This document shows, one piece after another, positions 20,347-23,937 of a stretch of 23,937 nucleotides of DNA. The stretch spans positions 1-23,937 of the IMG/VR virus record IMGVR_UViG_3300049919_000065; one strand, 5' to 3'. The first letter of the stretch is position 1. Every line of letters begins with the position of its first letter. The translations under genes and the position numbers were made by a program. A model generated the notes under the pieces. That model was not told the DNA's origin, did not search any database, and saw only the letters and a program-made list of their open reading frames with translations. The DNA is from a virus.

Positions 20347-20835
20347 CTATTCTTCCCATGTGACTAAATCAACATCATCACTTTGCACGGCTTGCAAGAT
20401 TTCCAATGAAACGCCCGTGCGCTTGATCCGGGTTTCCCAATCAATCGTGAAGGTGTATCGGTAAAAGCCATCAACCGGCCTTCCATTGCCGTTGCGCCCG
20501 CAAGCTTTGATAAGGATGTTCACCGTATCATATATCACCCTTTGACCAGCCGGGAAGGCGGCACGCAAAAGGGATTCAAGATCATCAACGGCGGCACGCC
20601 CGCGCCCTTCTTTGATATTCAAATCAATTTGGACAAGGCCGGTAATTGCATCGCTTCCGGCACTTCCAAGCGTGGCAACTTCGGGGCGGTTTGGAATGAA
20701 TGAAAAGATATACCATTTTTCCTTGCCCTTCGGGTCAAAGGCTTGGTTTTCAAATGCGGTGTTTCCAACCGCTGCCGGAACGGCGGCGAGGAAAGCGGCC
20801 CTCAAAGCGGGTTCAAGTTTGGTTGATGCGCTCAT
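20347..20835 (-). CDS. Tail terminator protein (lambda gpU-like, DUF4128-like)
   Basis: The 162-residue product begins with KLEPALRAAFLAAVPA and GNTAFENQAFDP, and later reads DLNIKEGRGRAAVDDLESLL, AFPAGQRVIYDTVNILI and FYRYTFTIDWETRI. This is the pattern of siphophage tail terminators that cap the tube at the head-proximal end. The position right after the gp10-like neck gene supports it; the two overlap by ATGA at 20832-20835. It is the only gene here clearly ending in TAG. Confidence 0.75.
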   Translation of the reverse strand: MSASTKLEPALRAAFLAAVPAAVGNTAFENQAFDPKGKEKWYIFSFIPNRPEVATLGSAGSDAITGLVQIDLNIKEGRGRAAVDDLESLLRAAFPAGQRVIYDTVNILIKACGRNGNGRPVDGFYRYTFTIDWETRIKRTGVSLEILQAVQSDDVDLVTWEE

Positions 20836-21338
20836 GAGGATGATTTGAGTTTGCCAAGTTCACCGGAAATGATTTTTTGAATACGTGTGACGTTGCGCCT
20901 TACCATGCCTTCCGGGGCTTGGCGGCTCCAACCTTCATATTCAATGCGGTATGCGTAGGGGAGTGAGTTGGAAAGCCAAAGAACTTTCTTGCGGTTGCCT
21001 TGGTTGCAAGTGTCGGAAACGGAAGTGAGCACTTCCCCGACGGCGGGAAAGTTTTTGTATGCCTTGCGGGTTTTGGCACCCTTCGGAGCTTGGAAGGTGG
21101 TAAGGTCCGGCATGGCCAGCGAACAACGCCAGTTGCCCCGGAGCCGCCCGCCAACATAGCCCGGCGGGGGTTTGGCGCGGCCCTTTGAGTCTTTCTTTGT
21201 GGATACCCACAAATCAGGATCACCAACCGGCGTATCACGGATCACGGCGGAAAACGTCTTGATTCCAACGGCACGAATCAACAAATCCGCCCTTTCAAGC
21301 GTCTTGCGTGCAAACTCGCTGAAATCCATTTCCGCCAT
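20832..21338 (-). CDS. HK97 gp10-like tail completion / neck protein
   Basis: The 168-residue product contains the pattern VIRDTPVGDPDLW, GYVGGRLRGNWRCSL, LSNSLPYAYRIEYEGWSRQAPEGMV, the hallmark of the gp10-like tail completion family found between head closure and tail terminator genes. It would help join the tail to the head. ATG at 21338 lies in the CTTGATATATG junction with the head closure gene. A lysine-rich middle (KDSKGRAKPPPG) may be a loop. Confidence 0.85.
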   Translation of the reverse strand: MAEMDFSEFARKTLERADLLIRAVGIKTFSAVIRDTPVGDPDLWVSTKKDSKGRAKPPPGYVGGRLRGNWRCSLAMPDLTTFQAPKGAKTRKAYKNFPAVGEVLTSVSDTCNQGNRKKVLWLSNSLPYAYRIEYEGWSRQAPEGMVRRNVTRIQKIISGELGKLKSSS

Positions 21339-21341
21339 ATA

Positions 21342-21761
21342 TCAAGGGGGCGTTGGGGTTGGGGTGAATGAGCCGCATTGAATCACGCCCATTGTGTAAA
21401 TGATGGGGGTTGCACCATCGGGGGCAAGCGGAGTGCATCCGACAACTTGCCAGTTGGTGCCGTTGATTACGACAATATCAAGAGCTTCCGGTGAGAATGG
21501 CGCACCCTTGGCGGCAGCAAGCACGGTGCGGAGTTTGCCCCGGATCAATGCTTCCTTGAATGAATCATCAAGGGAATTGAAAATTTGCCCCTTGTATCGG
21601 GGTAAGACAACGGCGGTGATTTCCCCGGCCAGCGTTGGCGCATCCGTGGGAATGCCGGTAACGTCATTGAACGTGACAACGGGCCGGAAGATTTGAAATT
21701 TCTTCCCGGCCTTCGCAATCGACTTCAACGCATTGGCGGCATTCTTTTCGTAATTTGCCAT
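21342..21761 (-). CDS. Head closure / head-tail connector protein
   Basis: The 139-residue product reads KKFQIFRPVVTFNDVTGIPT, then GEITAVVLPRYKGQIF, then EALDIVVINGTNWQVVGCTPLAPDG. This is the beta-barrel layout of siphophage head closure proteins that sit under the adaptor ring. Its place after the adaptor and before the gp10-like gene is standard. The TGATATATC junction separates it from the upstream gene by six bases. The C-terminus ends in a short TPTPTPP tail. Confidence 0.65.
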   Translation of the reverse strand: MANYEKNAANALKSIAKAGKKFQIFRPVVTFNDVTGIPTDAPTLAGEITAVVLPRYKGQIFNSLDDSFKEALIRGKLRTVLAAAKGAPFSPEALDIVVINGTNWQVVGCTPLAPDGATPIIYTMGVIQCGSFTPTPTPP

Positions 21762-21767
21762 GATATA

Positions 21768-22274
21768 TCAAGCCCGGATCACTTTGATTCCCCCGAAGCC
21801 CCCGGAGGAAATGAGGGGTTCCAAAAATGCGCGGACCTTGGCAAGATAGGGTTGAGGGGCACCGCCCGCGCCCGGCGCGTATTCGGTTTCCAAAACGTCA
21901 ACCTTTTCGCGGATCACTTCGCGCCCGTCTCCCGTCGGCATCAAATCGGTGCCCGCTGCCGCCTCAATGGCAAGTTGCGATTGGGCGAATTTGAGCACTT
22001 GCGGGATATGGTCAACCGGAACTTGCCAGCCATCCAAAACAACGCCCGTGCGGGGCCATTGGAGGGCTTGCGTTGCCGGATCAACCTTCTTGCCTTGATA
22101 CTCACCCCGGAGGCTTTCCAAGTAGTCCATGGCCACAATCAAAGCGGCCTCAACTTCGGAATCATCAACGGGAAGATTGGATGCACGGGCTTCGGCAAAA
22201 GCCCGCGCATCCGCAACCCCAACATACGAATTGGCACCCGCAACCAAGGAACCGTTTTCAATCACAAGAGCCAT
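21768..22274 (-). CDS. Head-tail adaptor protein (DnaT-like / gp6-like family)
   Basis: The 168-residue product matches the phage family annotated as DnaT-like SSB or head-tail connector. The pattern begins MALVIENGSLVAGANSYVGV and continues DARAFAEAR, ALIVAMDYLESLRGEYQG, ALQWPRTGVVLDGWQVPVDH, REKVDVLETEYAPG. Helices of this protein bind the portal to begin the neck. Despite the DnaT name, context with capsid and neck genes indicates a structural role. ATG at 22274 follows a CA-rich 36-base gap with no Shine-Dalgarno. Confidence 0.8.
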   Translation of the reverse strand: MALVIENGSLVAGANSYVGVADARAFAEARASNLPVDDSEVEAALIVAMDYLESLRGEYQGKKVDPATQALQWPRTGVVLDGWQVPVDHIPQVLKFAQSQLAIEAAAGTDLMPTGDGREVIREKVDVLETEYAPGAGGAPQPYLAKVRAFLEPLISSGGFGGIKVIRA

Positions 22275-22310
22275 GTCCGTTTGTGTGTTGGGGTTGAAGC
22301 TTTCCCGGAA

Positions 22311-22739
22311 TTACTCGCCTTCGGCTTCCGGGTAGAAATGGGCAAGGTAAAGCTCCGCAAGCTTTTCGGTTTTCGCGTTGGCATGATATTCAATGCCCTC
22401 CGCGTCAAGAGCCGCTTTGAGGCTTTCCCGGTCTTCCGGGCATCCCTCGCCATCGGGGAGGCCAATGGAGTTCAACTTGCGATCAACAACGGCAAGGGAT
22501 GCGGGCTTGGCCGCTTCCTTGGTGAGCTTCCCGGCGTTGTCATAGTGGGGAAGGTCCGCGTATTGCGGAGGGATGGGAGCACCGGCGGTGCCTTCGCACG
22601 TTTCCGCACGCTCATTGCCTTCAATGCTGCCGTTGCGGAAGACAACTTTCTTGCCGGTGGCGGCGTTGATGGCCGTGGCGGCTTCCTTGTGTGCTTCCCG
22701 GACGATACCGGCAGCGACGAAAAAGAGGATTGCTTTCAT
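22311..22739 (-). CDS. Small head-region protein with HeH/LEM-like C-terminal motif
   Basis: The 142-residue product has an N-terminal hydrophobic stretch (MKAILFFVAAGIV). A middle region reads ATAINAATGKKVVFRNGSI. The C-terminus, ESLKAALDAEGIEYHANAKTEKLAELYL, resembles HeH/LEM-type extension modules often found in proteins next to phage capsid genes. It may be a head decoration or completion protein. It lies downstream of the MCP and a strong terminator, with a CAACCAAGAAACCAA leader. The family is not certain. Confidence 0.55.
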   Translation of the reverse strand: MKAILFFVAAGIVREAHKEAATAINAATGKKVVFRNGSIEGNERAETCEGTAGAPIPPQYADLPHYDNAGKLTKEAAKPASLAVVDRKLNSIGLPDGEGCPEDRESLKAALDAEGIEYHANAKTEKLAELYLAHFYPEAEGE

Positions 22740-22753
22740 GATGTTTGTATATG

Positions 22754-22770
22754 TTGGTTTCTTGGTTGTT
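22754..22770 (-). promoter_or_regulatory. CAACCAAGAAACCAA leader before the small head gene
   Basis: The minus strand reads AACAACCAAGAAACCAA, 14/17 identical to the element at 10926-10942, and is followed by CATATACAAACATC and the ATG at 22739. It lies directly downstream of the capsid terminator, so a new promoter here is plausible. Confidence 0.45.
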
Positions 22771-22781
22771 TATTCGGGTAG

Positions 22782-22820
22782 AAAAAAGGCGGGGCGGCTC
22801 CGGGATGGAACCGCCCCGCC
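22782..22820 (-). terminator. Intrinsic terminator after the major capsid gene
   Basis: On the minus strand GGCGGGGCGG (22820-22811) pairs with CCGCCCCGCC (22797-22788), with one mismatch and three more pairs toward a five-base loop, and is followed directly by six T. This is a textbook factor-independent terminator. It lies 26 bases after the MCP stop and would lower expression of the downstream neck and tail genes relative to capsid. Confidence 0.88.
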
Positions 22821-22846
22821 GGAGGTTTGGGGCGGATTGGGTGCGA

Positions 22847-23881
22847 TTACTTGGTTTCCAGAATCACGCCCGCAAGGTCTTTGATGTCCGTTGCGGTGCG
22901 ATCCCAATTCGTGGAAGTGGTAAGCGCGGCAGTGGTGGGAGACTTCCCGCCGTTGCTCTTATCCCATGCAAAACCCTTGATGGCGACGTTGTAAGACCAT
23001 TCGGATTGAATCGTGCGGTCAATGTTTTCGTTGCCGTTTTTGGTTTCGATGTTTTGCTCAAAATCGTCGTTGTCTTCAACCATCACCGCGCCGGGAACTA
23101 GGCCAAGGTGGAAGTAGGAAGGAACGGCAACGGAACCCCCAGCATCACCATCCGCGCTTGAACCGTCGCCATCATCAATGCCGGTGGCGTTGATGAGGGA
23201 AGCGGAATCGGTGATGATGAACGGACGGCCAAGCGGATCACCAAGCACGCGCACCGATTCATAAGTGAAAAGGTTGGCAGCGTTGGCGAGGTTGGCACCC
23301 ATCAAGTCAAAGGTGGGAAGCGAGTGCATCACCCAACACGCGATGCGTGCGGCACGATCACCAAAGGGCTTGGTGGCGGTGTTGAGGGCGACATACGAAA
23401 CGATTCCGGCCTTGCCATTGGTGACAACGCCGGTGCCGGTAAAGCCGCCGGTGCTCACTCCCGAAAGGGCCGCACGGGCCGCGCCCGCTCCGGTGTTGAG
23501 CATGTCCGCAAGCATCGCAATTGCGAGTTGCTGGCCATAAACAACGCCTTGCTCTTTCGGATCTTTGAGAATCCATTTCATGCGGCTTGGCGGGATGTTC
23601 ACCGGAGGGGTGCCAGCGGCAACCTTCACGGAAGTATCCGCAAGTTGTTCCAAGTCGATTGCGGAAACGGCCCCGGAGCCGTAAGCATCACGGCGGCGGA
23701 CAAGATTTTCCATGCGCTTCCAAAAGGAAACATCGGAAAAATCGCCATCGTTGCGTTTCACGACAAGCACAATCGCGCCATTGCTGGCCGCGTTGAACTT
23801 GTCAACTTGTTGGGTGAGGGTTTCCGTCATGGAACCCTTTGCGTATTGGCTGAAAACTTTCAGCGAGGATAGACCGGCCAT
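22847..23881 (-). CDS. Major capsid protein
   Basis: The 344-residue product shows a phage capsid pattern. The N-terminal part reads VSFWKRMENLVRRRDAYGSG. The middle contains DRAARIACWVMHSLPTFDLM and VRVLGDPLGRPFIITD (domain with the usual G.P..V.D type loop). The C-terminal part contains YFHLGLVPGAVMVEDNDDFEQ, then NIDRTIQSEWSYNVAIKGFAWD. The C-terminal Ala/Trp-rich end (STNWDRTATDIKDLAGVIL) is typical of major capsid proteins of this type. It builds the icosahedral head. ATG 23881 is preceded by CTCCAAACCACC. A strong terminator follows it, in line with high, separate expression. Confidence 0.82.
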   Translation of the reverse strand: MAGLSSLKVFSQYAKGSMTETLTQQVDKFNAASNGAIVLVVKRNDGDFSDVSFWKRMENLVRRRDAYGSGAVSAIDLEQLADTSVKVAAGTPPVNIPPSRMKWILKDPKEQGVVYGQQLAIAMLADMLNTGAGAARAALSGVSTGGFTGTGVVTNGKAGIVSYVALNTATKPFGDRAARIACWVMHSLPTFDLMGANLANAANLFTYESVRVLGDPLGRPFIITDSASLINATGIDDGDGSSADGDAGGSVAVPSYFHLGLVPGAVMVEDNDDFEQNIETKNGNENIDRTIQSEWSYNVAIKGFAWDKSNGGKSPTTAALTTSTNWDRTATDIKDLAGVILETK

Positions 23882-23937
23882 TGTTTTAGGTGGTTTGGAG
23901 TGGTGATGATATATGGTTTATGCGTGCGGTGGTATTC
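23882..23937 (-). promoter_or_regulatory. Upstream region of the major capsid gene
   Basis: Minus-strand sequence includes CATATATCATC, then CTCCAAACCACC, then AAAACAATG, the same AT-box plus CCAAACC arrangement seen before other non-coupled genes. No gene end is visible in these 56 bases; a scaffold or protease gene probably ends further right. Confidence 0.4.

Noticed and set aside
21693-22781. A 362-codon open frame on the plus strand
   Set aside because: It is antisense to four head genes with clear family patterns and shows no recognisable protein features; such long shadows are expected from the strong codon bias here.
1-23937. tRNA genes, integrase, transposase or diversity-generating retroelement
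   Set aside because: I found no cloverleaf-like sequence, no recombinase or transposase motifs and no reverse transcriptase in any credible frame.

Overview
The window is part of a double-stranded DNA tailed-phage genome (free phage or prophage). The gene set predicts siphovirus morphology: a long non-contractile tail with a tube protein, a frameshifted pair of tail assembly chaperones, a tape measure protein, and a lambda K/J-like tail tip. By eye the DNA is moderately GC-rich and very densely coded. Most neighbouring genes overlap by 4 bases (ATGA) or are separated by only a few bases. No integrase, tRNA, CRISPR array or insertion sequence was seen. The host cannot be named. A lipobox and a coiled-coil, single-TM protein in the lysis region hint at a diderm host. 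Nearly all starts lack a Shine-Dalgarno sequence, which points to a host that initiates without one; Bacteroidota and some other phyla do this.

Layout. (1) Positions 56-5118, plus strand: two lysine/alanine-rich histone-tail-like ORFs separated by a single in-frame TAA, a small basic protein, a DnaN-like sliding clamp homologue, a compact family B DNA polymerase with 3'-5' exonuclease, and four small genes, two of them membrane proteins. This is the replication/early side. (2) Positions 5119-5250: a convergent gap with a 13-bp inverted repeat. (3) Positions 23881-5251, minus strand, read right to left: major capsid protein, a strong terminator, a small head gene, head-tail adaptor, head closure, neck/tail completion, tail terminator, a collagen-like protein, two unassigned virion genes, tail tube protein, tail chaperones with a -1 frameshift site, tape measure, two large minor tail proteins, a three-gene lysis cassette, DUF1833-type minor tail protein, NlpC/P60 tail-tip peptidase, and a 1019-residue J-like tail-tip protein. 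The order follows head to tail tip, except that the lysis genes sit inside the tail-tip module.

The most interesting points are: complete absence (by eye) of the tetramer GTAC; a shared leader element CCAAACCAAGRAACCAA before genes that are not translationally coupled, in place of Shine-Dalgarno sites; a recurrent CTTGATATAT(G) junction motif that joins stop and start codons; a clear -1 frameshift on nine T residues in the tail chaperone; a linker-histone-like protein split by one ochre codon; a minor tail protein built from a ~195-residue duplication plus four ~26-residue repeats; and a holin-like protein fused in frame to a lipoprotein. Large terminase, portal and protease genes are not in the window and would be expected further right.
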